The translations under genes were made by a program, and so were the position numbers. The notes under the pieces were generated by a model. It saw nothing but the letters and a program-made list of their open reading frames with translations, was not told the origin of the DNA and searched no databases. This document shows, in pieces, positions 1 through 5,473 of a DNA stretch of 5,473 nt. How positions within the stretch are numbered: the stretch's first letter is position 1; each line of letters opens with the position of its first letter. This DNA is from NAK19 sp034434515 (GTDB taxonomy: Bacteria; Chloroflexota; Anaerolineae; Anaerolineales; UBA4823), in contig DAOTZA010000164.1 of assembly GCA_034434515.1 (NCBI GenBank), positions 1 through 5,473 of the forward strand. Reading direction: 5' to 3'.

Positions 1-5
1 AGCAC

Positions 6-36
6 AAAACCCCTTCCCCTCCCTAAAACCCTTCCC
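6..36. repeat. Imperfect direct repeat of a C/T-rich motif before the TPR gene
   Basis: AAAACCCCTTCCCC (6-19) is followed by AAAACCCTTCCC (25-36), the second copy ending directly at the ATG at 37. The stretch is almost free of G, so it offers no Shine-Dalgarno sequence for the gene that follows. It could be simple low-complexity DNA or the tail of a longer repeat outside the window. No function can be assigned. Confidence 0.5.
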
Positions 37-1212
37 ATGCGGCGTTCCACGATAATTCTTCTGGCAGCGTTGCTCGCTCTGGCATTGCTTCTCGCTATCC
101 TCTATAAACCCCTGCTTGCCCTCTATCATCAAGAGCAGGGCGGGCGGATGCTGGCAGAGGTGCTGCCGGCCGGGGATAACGCTTACGGCGGCTTTGCCTG
201 CCTGCGCCCGTTCCTTGAAGACCTGCAGCAGCGCGCCAAAGTACAGCGCGCCCTTGAGCATCTGACGAAAGCCCAGAGCCTGGCGCCCCGGCAGGCGCAC
301 ACCTACTATCAAATCGGGCGTGCTTATTGCCTGCTAGGTAATTACGAACGAGCCGTGCCGGCTTTTCAAACCTTTACCGAGCTGCGCCCGAAAAACCCGC
401 TGGCTTCCCTGGAGCTGGGCTTTGCCCTGCTGAACGCCTGCCCGCCCAACGGCAAGTGCGCTGATGGCTTAAATAGTTACGACGTCTGGCGCACGGCCGG
501 GGTGACCGCCGAGCACTTCCTAGAAATGGCCGAACGCGAGCGCCAAAAGGAAAATTACCCCGAAGCCCTGCTGTACTACCAGCAAGCCCAACGCATGGGC
601 AGGGAGCTGAGGAGTACGATAGCGTATGTGCGCTACCTGCTCTTTAAAGCAAACGGTGATGAAGAGAAAGCTTTCCAGGCTTTACAAAGCGCAGTGGAGA
701 TGGATAGGGGCTGGGTGCGTGAGAATGATCGCCTTAGTGCATGGTTGCGGTTTGGAGTTGCAAAATATGATCAATTAGAATTTTCTACTGCAATGAAAAT
801 ATTTAATAAAGCCCTTGAATTGAATTATTACGAACCGTCAGTTAAGGACGAAATTTCCCATATATATCGCTTCCTGGGCCTTATCTCATATCATCAAAAT
901 AATTATCTTTTGGCAAAAGAATATTTCTTAAAATCCTTGAGCGTTGATCCGACCAATATTTGGTCCCACGTTCACTATGGCTGGATATTATATTTTATTG
1001 ATGCAGCGGATTATGACACAACACTTCAAGAATTTGAGACTGCTCTTGCATTAGCGGGTAACCAAATCATTGTATGGAATGATGTTATAAAACATCTTAT
1101 AAAGTGGGGAAAACTCGACCAGGCTAGTCTTTATTGTCAACGAGCTGAAGCAGCGGGTATTTTAGCTGAAGTTACCAATTGCGAGCTGTTGAAAAACTCT
1201 AATTCCAATTAG
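37..1212 (+). CDS. Membrane-anchored tetratricopeptide-repeat (TPR) protein
   Basis: This 391-residue protein starts with two arginines and a hydrophobic stretch (about residues 6-23, rich in Leu/Ala/Ile), which reads as a signal anchor or uncleaved signal peptide. Most of the chain would therefore lie outside the cytoplasmic membrane. The rest is helical repeats of TPR type. The clearest are at about 87-120 (YYQIGRAYCLLGNYERAVPAF), 156-189 (NYPEALLYYQQA), 234-265 (FSTAMKIFNKALELN) and 273-306 (NNYLLAKEYFLKSLSVDP), with weaker units near 66-84, 195-224, 308-341 and 345-375. Cys135 and Cys141, in a Pro/Asn/Gly-rich loop, could form a disulfide. TPR proteins bind other proteins; the partner here is unknown, and a role in polysaccharide assembly or export is inferred only from the neighbours. 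The ATG at 37 is chosen because it includes the membrane segment, although no Shine-Dalgarno precedes it. Composition falls from GC-rich to AT-rich between about 700 and 780 with the frame intact, suggesting a chimera. The stop lies 5 bases before the epimerase remnant. Confidence 0.85.
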   Translation: MRRSTIILLAALLALALLLAILYKPLLALYHQEQGGRMLAEVLPAGDNAYGGFACLRPFLEDLQQRAKVQRALEHLTKAQSLAPRQAHTYYQIGRAYCLLGNYERAVPAFQTFTELRPKNPLASLELGFALLNACPPNGKCADGLNSYDVWRTAGVTAEHFLEMAERERQKENYPEALLYYQQAQRMGRELRSTIAYVRYLLFKANGDEEKAFQALQSAVEMDRGWVRENDRLSAWLRFGVAKYDQLEFSTAMKIFNKALELNYYEPSVKDEISHIYRFLGLISYHQNNYLLAKEYFLKSLSVDPTNIWSHVHYGWILYFIDAADYDTTLQEFETALALAGNQIIVWNDVIKHLIKWGKLDQASLYCQRAEAAGILAEVTNCELLKNSNSN

Positions 1213-1217
1213 ATGAT

Positions 1218-1640
1218 ATGCCTTTTAACAATGTTGCCCTCAAGATACTGCATGTTGTCGGTGCTTGCCCAAATTACATGAAGATCGCTCCCATTTACCA
1301 GGCGATGAAAAAGCATGAGGGGCTCTTTCAGCAATTGCTTGTTCACACGGGTCAGCATTACAATCCAAACATGTCTGAGATTTTTTTGGGAACTGAGTCT
1401 TCCTGAGCCATATATTAACCTCAACGTAGGTTCGGGTATTCATGCGAAACAAACAGCCCAGATTATGGAGCGTTTTGAGCCTTTGTTATAGGTTTTTTAG
1501 CCTGACTGGGTGGTTGTACCTGGGGATGGGAATTCAACGTTTGCATGTGATTTGGTTGCTGTTTCTTAATTCTTAGCTGGCCTCGTTGGTTCCTTATTCT
1601 TTACGATGGCTAGCCAGGGTAGATCGCTAAGACATAACCG
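1218..1640 (+). pseudogene. Decayed UDP-GlcNAc 2-epimerase (WecB family), N-terminal part
   Basis: The first frame (1218-1406) reads as a WecB N-terminus: KILHVVGACPNYMKIAPIY, then HTGQHYNPNMSE. The normally conserved Arg of the GxRPN motif (UDP-binding Arg10 in E. coli WecB) is Cys here. Homology then moves to another frame at the T7 run 1381-1387: read from 1381, the sequence gives FFWELSLPEP, NLNVGSG, HAKQTAQIMERFEPLL. This frame hits TAG at 1489 and 1498, resumes as PDWVVVPGDGNSTFACDLVAV, and stops at TAA 1567. Next, GCTGGCCTC at about 1576 with TTTACGATG nearby matches the expected AGLRSFDRTMPEE segment, but the roughly nine residues that should precede it are missing. Beyond about 1620 the similarity is too weak to be sure of. 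The remnant is not a recent copy of the intact gene downstream; the proteins differ at many positions, so it is a diverged paralogue. It probably makes no functional enzyme. The right boundary is approximate. Confidence 0.87.
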
Positions 1641-1720
1641 TTGGAATGTGCGTTTTGTGCCACCTTTTTCAGTCCAGTACAAAAGTCTAAAGTTGATTTT
1701 GAAGGCAGAGACGCAATCCT

Positions 1721-1749
1721 TTGATCAAGTGCTATAATTTATGTAAAAT
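1721..1749 (+). promoter_or_regulatory. Predicted sigma-70-type promoter for the epimerase-oxidoreductase operon
   Basis: Two overlapping readings are possible. TTGATC (1721-1726) lies exactly 17 bases before TAAAAT (1744-1749), giving 4/6 and 5/6 matches to the consensus boxes. Alternatively TGCTATAAT (1730-1738) is a perfect extended -10 element that needs little -35 contact. Either would start RNA near 1745-1757 and leave a leader of about 85-95 bases before the ATG at 1840. It is the best promoter-like sequence seen upstream of the intact genes. Prediction by eye only. Confidence 0.5.
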
Positions 1750-1826
1750 GCATCATGAGTAATTTTGTGTCGTGAGAGACAGGACTTTACTGAATATGAC
1801 ATCTTTTTTCTTTAGAAAATTTTGGC

Positions 1827-1831
1827 GGAGG
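1827..1831 (+). promoter_or_regulatory. Ribosome binding site that fixes the epimerase start
   Basis: GGAGG lies 8 bases before the ATG at 1840, an ideal spacing. An in-frame TTG at 1822 would lengthen the protein by six residues, but it overlaps the region of this site and has no comparable site of its own, so ATG 1840 is preferred. Confidence 0.8.
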
Positions 1832-1839
1832 TATTGATT

Positions 1840-2934
1840 ATGGACTCAGTGAATATTCATCTTATTGCTGCTGCACGCCCTAACTTTATGAAAATTGCTC
1901 CGCTTTACCATGCGCTTGCAAGAGAACCGTGGGCTAATCCGGTCATTATACACACTGGGCAACATTATGACTTGAACATGTCGGATGTCTTTTTTTGTGA
2001 TTTGAATCTGCCTGCTCCTCAGATTCATCTCGGAGTTGGCAGCGGCAGCCATGCCGAGCAGACTGGCAGCGTTATGATTGCCTACGAAAAGGTACTTCTT
2101 AGAGAAAAGCCTGACCTAGTTGTTGTGGTCGGGGATGTTAATTCTACAGTTGCATGTAGCCTGGCAGCTGTCAAACTGGGCTTTAAGGTCGCTCATCTTG
2201 AGGCAGGGCTTCGTTCCTTTGATCGGACCATGCCTGAAGAGATTAATCGCATTGTAACCGATGCCATTGCCGATTATCTATGGACGCCATCTTCTGACGC
2301 AAATGAGAATCTCATTCGTGAAGGAATTGATCCCAAAAGGATAGCGATGGTTGGAAATATCATGATTGATTCGCTGGTGATGCTGATGCCTGCTATCTGT
2401 AAGGATTCAACGCGGGAAAAGTTTGGGCTAATGGACAAGGAATACGGTGTCGTCACTCTACACAGACCTTCCAATGTTGATAATCCTGGTATTCTATCTA
2501 AGATCTGCGACGCGCTTCTGGTTTTATCGCATCAGATCACTCTTGTTTTCCCCATTCACCCACGCACAGCAAAAAACCTGCGGGAATTTGGTCTTTATGA
2601 CCGCATCATAGCGGCACCTGGGATTATCATAACAGATCCTCTAGGTTACAAAGCGTTCATGAATTTGATATTTAGCTCCAAGTTTGTAATAACCGATTCT
2701 GGTGGTGTTCAGGAGGAAACTACATATTTAAAGATTCCCTGCCTGACTTTGCGGCCTAACACAGAACGACCAGTAACAGTAACCGAAGGGACAAACAAGC
2801 TCAGTAGGGCTGATAAAATCCAAGATGATCTTAAGGAAGTTATTGAAAGGAAATCATTTAAAACACCGCCGTTATGGGACGGAAAAACTGCTGACAGGGT
2901 TGTCGAGTCTATTAAGAGTATTTTTGAAGGGTAA
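1840..2934 (+). CDS. wecB: UDP-N-acetylglucosamine 2-epimerase (non-hydrolysing)
   Basis: This is a 364-residue member of the WecB family (GT-B-like fold), full length for the family. These cytoplasmic enzymes interconvert UDP-GlcNAc and UDP-ManNAc, supplying ManNAc or ManNAcA units to surface polysaccharides. Visible motifs in order: AARPNFMKIAP with the UDP-binding Arg near residue 13; HTGQHY (38-43); GDVNST (98-103); HLEAGLRSFDRTMPEEINR (about 119-137); TLHRPSNVDN (His208); HPRT (240-243); TDSGGVQEE (285-293); ERP (309-311) and EGTN (316-319). By family knowledge the E. coli catalytic residues Asp95, Glu117, Glu131 and His213 correspond to Asp99, Glu121, Glu133 and His208, so the enzyme looks active. 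No signal peptide or membrane segment is present. It has its own promoter and strong ribosome binding site, and lies only 5 bases before the oxidoreductase gene, so the two are probably co-transcribed. A 2-epimerase acting on another UDP-HexNAc (for example a 2,3-diacetamido sugar) cannot be excluded. Confidence 0.92.
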   Translation: MDSVNIHLIAAARPNFMKIAPLYHALAREPWANPVIIHTGQHYDLNMSDVFFCDLNLPAPQIHLGVGSGSHAEQTGSVMIAYEKVLLREKPDLVVVVGDVNSTVACSLAAVKLGFKVAHLEAGLRSFDRTMPEEINRIVTDAIADYLWTPSSDANENLIREGIDPKRIAMVGNIMIDSLVMLMPAICKDSTREKFGLMDKEYGVVTLHRPSNVDNPGILSKICDALLVLSHQITLVFPIHPRTAKNLREFGLYDRIIAAPGIIITDPLGYKAFMNLIFSSKFVITDSGGVQEETTYLKIPCLTLRPNTERPVTVTEGTNKLSRADKIQDDLKEVIERKSFKTPPLWDGKTADRVVESIKSIFEG

Positions 2935-2939
2935 TAAAG

Positions 2940-5081
2940 ATGATCCAGGCTATTATCAAAAAAGGACGGGTATTGCCAGAAGTAGTTCCTGCGCCAATGG
3001 TTTCTAAAGGCTCTGTTCTTATAAAGGTCGTAAATTCTTGTATATCTGCGGGCACAGAACTATCTGCGGTTGCCAGCAGTGGCAAGTCGCTCATTAAGAA
3101 GGCACTTGAACAGCCTGAAAATGTAAAAAAAGTCATCAAAATGGTCAATTGCGATGGACTAGCCCTCGCTTACGCAAAAATAATGGGCAGACTTGATTTG
3201 GGCTCGCCAACGGGTTATTCGATTTCGGGTATTGTTCTGGCCGTAGGAGAGGGAATTGAGAATATTAAAGTGGGCGATCAGGTTGCTGCGGCGGGAGCAG
3301 GTATTGCAAACCATTCCGAATATGTGGATGTGCCGCGCAACCTCGTTGTACGAATACCCATTGGGCTGGATTTCAAATCTGCTTCTACCATCGCGCTTGG
3401 CGGGATTGCCATGCAGGGTGTACGCAGGGCGGATTTGCGACTCGGTGAAATGGCGGTGGTTGTTGGGGCCGGAAGCATCGGGCTTTTGGCAGTTCAGATG
3501 CTTAAGCTTTCCGGTGTGCGGGTCGCTGTATCCGACCTAGATGAAAGGCGGCTTGAAATAGCGAGGGAACTTGGCGCGGAACTGATTCTTAACCCGTCAA
3601 GGGAAAATATAGTAGAGATGGTAAACAACTGGAGCGGTGCTCATGGTGCTGACGCAGTACTATTTACCGCTGCCACGAGCAGCAGTGATCCGCTTTCAGA
3701 ATCCTTTCAAATGGTCAAGAAAAAAGGCCGGGTTGTTCTTGTGGGCGTTTCAGGGATGGAAATTAAACGGGAAGATATATATCCAAAAGAGCTAGATTTC
3801 CTTATTTCCACATCCTACGGACCGGGGCGATATGACAGAAACTATGAAGAAAAAGGGAAGGATTATCCATACGCATATGTCCGCTGGACTGAAAACCGCA
3901 ACATGACTGAATATCTACGACTTATTCATAATGGATCGATAAAGCTTGATAGTCTTATTGATGCCATATATCCCATCGAACAGGTCACAGAGGCATTCGA
4001 GTCTTTTAAAAAATCAGAAAACAAACCGCTTATGGTTCTGCTTGATTACGGTCTGCCTGAGCTATCCCAGCTTGAAACAAATCTAAGCCACCACAGGAAA
4101 GTAGTGTTGCAAAATAGCCCTGTCAAAAAGGATATAATAAAAATTGCCCTGGTTGGTGTCGGTGGATTTGCTACAGGGATGCATTTACCGAATATCATCA
4201 AATTATCGGATAAATACAGACTTGCAGCAGTCATGGACCGTAGCGGTCAAAAGGCGAAGGCAATTGCCCATCAGTATAAGGCAAACTATGCTACAACAAA
4301 TTACGACGATATTCTGAATGACAGTGAGGTTGATTTAGTTTTGATTGCTACTCGGCACGATAGCCACGCCAGTCTTGTGTTGGAGGCGCTCCAAGCAGGC
4401 AAGAATGTGTTTGTTGAGAAACCGCTTGCAACCAATCAGGAGGAGCTTGATAAGATCAAGACCTTTTATGAAAGCGATAATCCGAATAAGCCGGTACTTC
4501 TAACAGGATTTAACAGAAGGTTTAGCAAATACATTGTTGAAATAAAGAAATATACCGACCAGAGAATTAACCCCCTATTGATCCGATACCGGATGAACGC
4601 AGGATACATCCCTATTGACCATTGGGTACATGAGAATGGAGGGCGTATCATTGGCGAAGCATGTCATATCATTGACTTGGCGACAGCGATGATAAACAGC
4701 ACAATAACCAGCATTTGCGTGGAGTCACTAACACCCAAAACCGATAAATATAGCGAAAGCGATAACAAGGCGATTATATTGAAATATGCGGATGGGTCAG
4801 TTGCCTGTATCGAGTACTTTGCCGTTGGCAGCAAAGATTTGAGCAAAGAGTTCATGGAAGTGCATTTTGACGGCAAAAGCATTATTCTGGATGATTATAA
4901 AAGCCTCAAAGGATATGGTATCAAGGTCAATGAAATCACAACAACAACTAGCCAAAAAGGCCATCTCGAAGAGCTGATCGCGCTTTATGAAACGCTTAGA
5001 GGAGATAAAAAAAAGTGGCCTATAGAATTGTGGGATATGATTCAAACAACAGAAGTTACTTTTAAAATAAAGGATGCATAA
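2940..5081 (+). CDS. Bi-domain oxidoreductase: MDR dehydrogenase fused to Gfo/Idh/MocA domain
   Basis: This is a 713-residue cytoplasmic fusion. Residues 1 to about 370 are an MDR (alcohol-dehydrogenase-like) domain: VSGTEL-type substrate loop seen as SAGTELS (36-42), GYSISGIVLAVG (92-103), VGDQVAAAG, and a Rossmann motif VGAGSIGLL (175-183) with Asp199 after the second strand, favouring NAD(H). The Cys and His/Glu that bind catalytic zinc in classical members (CGxD and GHE motifs) are replaced by AGTE and GYS, and the four-Cys structural zinc loop is absent, so this half is probably zinc-free. After a linker (about 371-397), residues 398-713 form a Gfo/Idh/MocA domain: ALVGVGGFA (403-411), FVEKPLAT (491-498, the conserved EKP with its lysine), TGFNRRFS (522-529), and GGRIIGEACHIIDL (567-580) with conserved His576 and Asp579. 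This architecture is known from bacterial polysaccharide clusters, but its exact substrate is not established to my knowledge. The ATG at 2940 follows AAGGG (2927-2931) by 8 bases. The C-terminus, TFKIKDA, may end several residues early for the family. Confidence 0.9.
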   Translation: MIQAIIKKGRVLPEVVPAPMVSKGSVLIKVVNSCISAGTELSAVASSGKSLIKKALEQPENVKKVIKMVNCDGLALAYAKIMGRLDLGSPTGYSISGIVLAVGEGIENIKVGDQVAAAGAGIANHSEYVDVPRNLVVRIPIGLDFKSASTIALGGIAMQGVRRADLRLGEMAVVVGAGSIGLLAVQMLKLSGVRVAVSDLDERRLEIARELGAELILNPSRENIVEMVNNWSGAHGADAVLFTAATSSSDPLSESFQMVKKKGRVVLVGVSGMEIKREDIYPKELDFLISTSYGPGRYDRNYEEKGKDYPYAYVRWTENRNMTEYLRLIHNGSIKLDSLIDAIYPIEQVTEAFESFKKSENKPLMVLLDYGLPELSQLETNLSHHRKVVLQNSPVKKDIIKIALVGVGGFATGMHLPNIIKLSDKYRLAAVMDRSGQKAKAIAHQYKANYATTNYDDILNDSEVDLVLIATRHDSHASLVLEALQAGKNVFVEKPLATNQEELDKIKTFYESDNPNKPVLLTGFNRRFSKYIVEIKKYTDQRINPLLIRYRMNAGYIPIDHWVHENGGRIIGEACHIIDLATAMINSTITSICVESLTPKTDKYSESDNKAIILKYADGSVACIEYFAVGSKDLSKEFMEVHFDGKSIILDDYKSLKGYGIKVNEITTTTSQKGHLEELIALYETLRGDKKKWPIELWDMIQTTEVTFKIKDA

Positions 5082-5090
5082 AACATAAAG

Positions 5091-5114
5091 ATTGAGATAA
5101 AGCATTGAGATAAA
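5091..5114. repeat. Short direct repeat, ATTGAGATAAA twice
   Basis: ATTGAGATAAA occurs at 5091-5101 and again at 5104-5114, separated by GC. It lies just after the oxidoreductase stop codon. It is too short and too close-spaced to be a target-site duplication of the downstream element; simple slippage is the likely origin. No function is evident. Confidence 0.6.
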
Positions 5115-5165
5115 AGAGAGCGTTCGGTAATTCAGTTGAACCATAAAAAGCAACCCCCAAAAAGG

Positions 5166-5222
5166 ACTACTCCGAGTAGGATTAAGATAAATTTAGCAAA
5201 CCTTCTTATCCTACGGAGTAGT
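5166..5222 (+). promoter_or_regulatory. Long hairpin that covers the transposase ribosome binding site
   Basis: ACTACTCCG (5166-5174) pairs with CGGAGTAGT (5214-5222); after a two-base bulge (AG), TAGGAT (5177-5182) pairs with ATCCTA (5208-5213); after a one-base bulge, AAGA (5184-5187) pairs with TCTT (5204-5207). That gives 19 base pairs around a 16-base loop. The Shine-Dalgarno GGAG (5215-5218), 8 bases before the ATG at 5227, lies inside the outer stem. Several insertion sequences (IS10 and IS50 are the known cases) use such structures to keep read-through transcripts from neighbouring genes from being translated into transposase; the same role is inferred here. No T run follows, so it is not a typical intrinsic terminator. 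Confidence 0.65.
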
Positions 5223-5226
5223 TGCG

Positions 5227-5473
5227 ATGGAGTCTATCATAAAATGGCTGCAAATGGCTATCCTGCAGGCGCTGCCGGAGTGGGATTTGACCCCTCTGGC
5301 GGGCAAAAAACGAGACAAGTTACGCTTGAGCCCGGAACAATTGTTACAAGTCATCCATGCGCAGGAGCTGGCAGAGTGGGCGCTACAAATGGCGACTTGG
5401 TTTGGTCGACCTCGCTTGGAGAAAGGCAGGGTAGGAGCGCCGCTCCGCTATGGCGAGAGGAGCATCTTACGCA
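5227..5473 (+). CDS. Probable transposase, N-terminal fragment
   Basis: An open frame runs from ATG 5227 to the window end (82 complete codons, no stop). It begins MESIIKWLQMAILQAL, continues LSPEQLLQVIHAQELAEW, and contains FGRPRLEKGRVGAPLRYGE followed by RSILR. The last part resembles the N-terminal region of IS4/IS5-type DDE transposases, where a GRPR-like segment precedes a helix that begins with a Tyr-Gly/Ser-Glu/Asp-Arg-type motif, but the catalytic DDE core would lie beyond the window and cannot be seen. GGAG (5215-5218) is a well-spaced ribosome binding site, buried in the upstream hairpin. The gene runs in the same direction as the operon, so read-through transcription from the oxidoreductase gene would enter it. 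It could instead be an unrelated hypothetical protein; the transposase call rests on resemblance and on the hairpin. Confidence 0.6.
   Translation, partial: MESIIKWLQMAILQALPEWDLTPLAGKKRDKLRLSPEQLLQVIHAQELAEWALQMATWFGRPRLEKGRVGAPLRYGERSILR

Larger units (their letters stand above)
1641..1839 (+). other. Non-coding stretch between dead and live epimerase genes
   Basis: No open frame of useful length occurs here. It may be the further decayed continuation of the pseudogene: GATCAAGTGCTATA...AAAATGCATCATGA (1724-1755) can be aligned, with gaps, to the part of the intact gene encoding IDPKRIAMVGNIMID, but the match is short and gapped. It contains the promoter at 1721-1749 and the leader and ribosome binding site of the intact epimerase. 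No terminator-like hairpin followed by a T run was seen. Confidence 0.5.
5115..5473 (+). mobile_element. Probable insertion sequence, left end, cut by the window edge
   Basis: A transposase-like reading frame (from 5227) preceded by a long hairpin indicates the left part of an insertion sequence. Its outer end must lie between the oxidoreductase stop (5081) and the hairpin (5166), but the terminal inverted repeat cannot be set because the right end is outside the window; the start given is a placeholder. Base composition rises again here (32 of 60 G+C at 5221-5280) relative to the oxidoreductase gene, consistent with foreign origin. The family is not assigned. Confidence 0.5.

Noticed and set aside
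1209..1452. Two minus-strand frames opposite the epimerase remnant
   Set aside because: Both are antisense to the recognisable WecB N-terminal coding sequence and show no motif of their own.
1822..1839. TTG at 1822 as the epimerase start
   Set aside because: The ATG at 1840 has GGAGG at ideal spacing and gives the usual family N-terminus; the TTG sits just before that binding site.
3256..3540. 94-codon + strand frame inside the oxidoreductase gene
   Set aside because: It overlaps the MDR Rossmann region in another frame and has an unconvincing composition rich in Trp, Arg and Cys; the overlapping frame carries clear family motifs.
4797..5153. 118-codon open frame on the minus strand
   Set aside because: It lies mostly antisense to the conserved Gfo/Idh/MocA domain, has a Cys/Phe/Tyr-rich sequence with no recognisable motif, and is explained as a shadow of the real gene.
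5166..5222. Hairpin as a transcription terminator of the sugar operon
   Set aside because: The outer stem is strong, but no T run follows and the right arm contains the ribosome binding site of the next gene, so a translation-blocking role fits better.
5434..5447. Small palindrome GGAGCG-C-CGCTCC
   Set aside because: It falls within the transposase-like coding frame with a one-base loop; it is likely chance in GC-rich coding DNA.
1..5473. CRISPR array, tRNA, rRNA, riboswitch or defence system
   Set aside because: No regularly spaced repeats, clover-leaf or rRNA-like sequence was seen, and every long frame is accounted for by TPR, sugar-metabolism or transposase-like genes.

Overview
The window looks like a piece of a bacterial surface-polysaccharide (exopolysaccharide, capsule or O-antigen type) locus, ending in what is probably the left end of an insertion sequence. 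All genes run on the + strand. The organism cannot be fixed. Base composition is mosaic: the first part of the leftmost gene is GC-rich (39 of 60 bases are G or C at 181-240), its second half is strongly AT-rich (17 of 60 at 781-840), and the sugar genes are intermediate (28 of 60 at 2701-2760). This fits a higher-GC bacterium with imported or recombined DNA in a variable sugar locus. Any phylum assignment would be a guess.

Layout. (1) 37-1212 encodes a membrane-anchored tetratricopeptide-repeat (TPR) protein whose base composition changes sharply about 60 percent of the way along. (2) 1218 to about 1640 is a decayed UDP-N-acetylglucosamine 2-epimerase (WecB family) gene with a frameshift in a poly-T run, several stops, an internal deletion and a lost active-site arginine. 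Weak traces of the same gene may continue to about 1800. (3) 1721-1749 carries a good housekeeping-type promoter lying within or just after this wreck. It precedes (4) an intact WecB-family epimerase at 1840-2934 with a strong ribosome binding site. (5) Five bases further on, 2940-5081 encodes a 713-residue two-domain oxidoreductase: an MDR (alcohol-dehydrogenase-like) half without zinc ligands fused to a Gfo/Idh/MocA half. (6) 5082-5226 is a junction with a short direct repeat and a long hairpin. (7) 5227 to the window end is the start of a probable transposase gene.

How the parts fit: the epimerase would make UDP-ManNAc (or a related 2-epimer) as a precursor, and the two-domain oxidoreductase would act on a sugar or sugar-derived substrate in the same pathway. 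The two genes are tightly coupled, probably as one transcript from the 1721-1749 promoter. The TPR protein could be a scaffold or assembly factor for export or polymerisation, but this rests on position only. The probable insertion sequence sits where the next operon gene would be expected. No CRISPR array, tRNA, rRNA or clearly new defence-type system is visible. The most informative features are the dead and live epimerase genes in tandem, the mosaic TPR gene, and the hairpin that would hide the transposase ribosome binding site.
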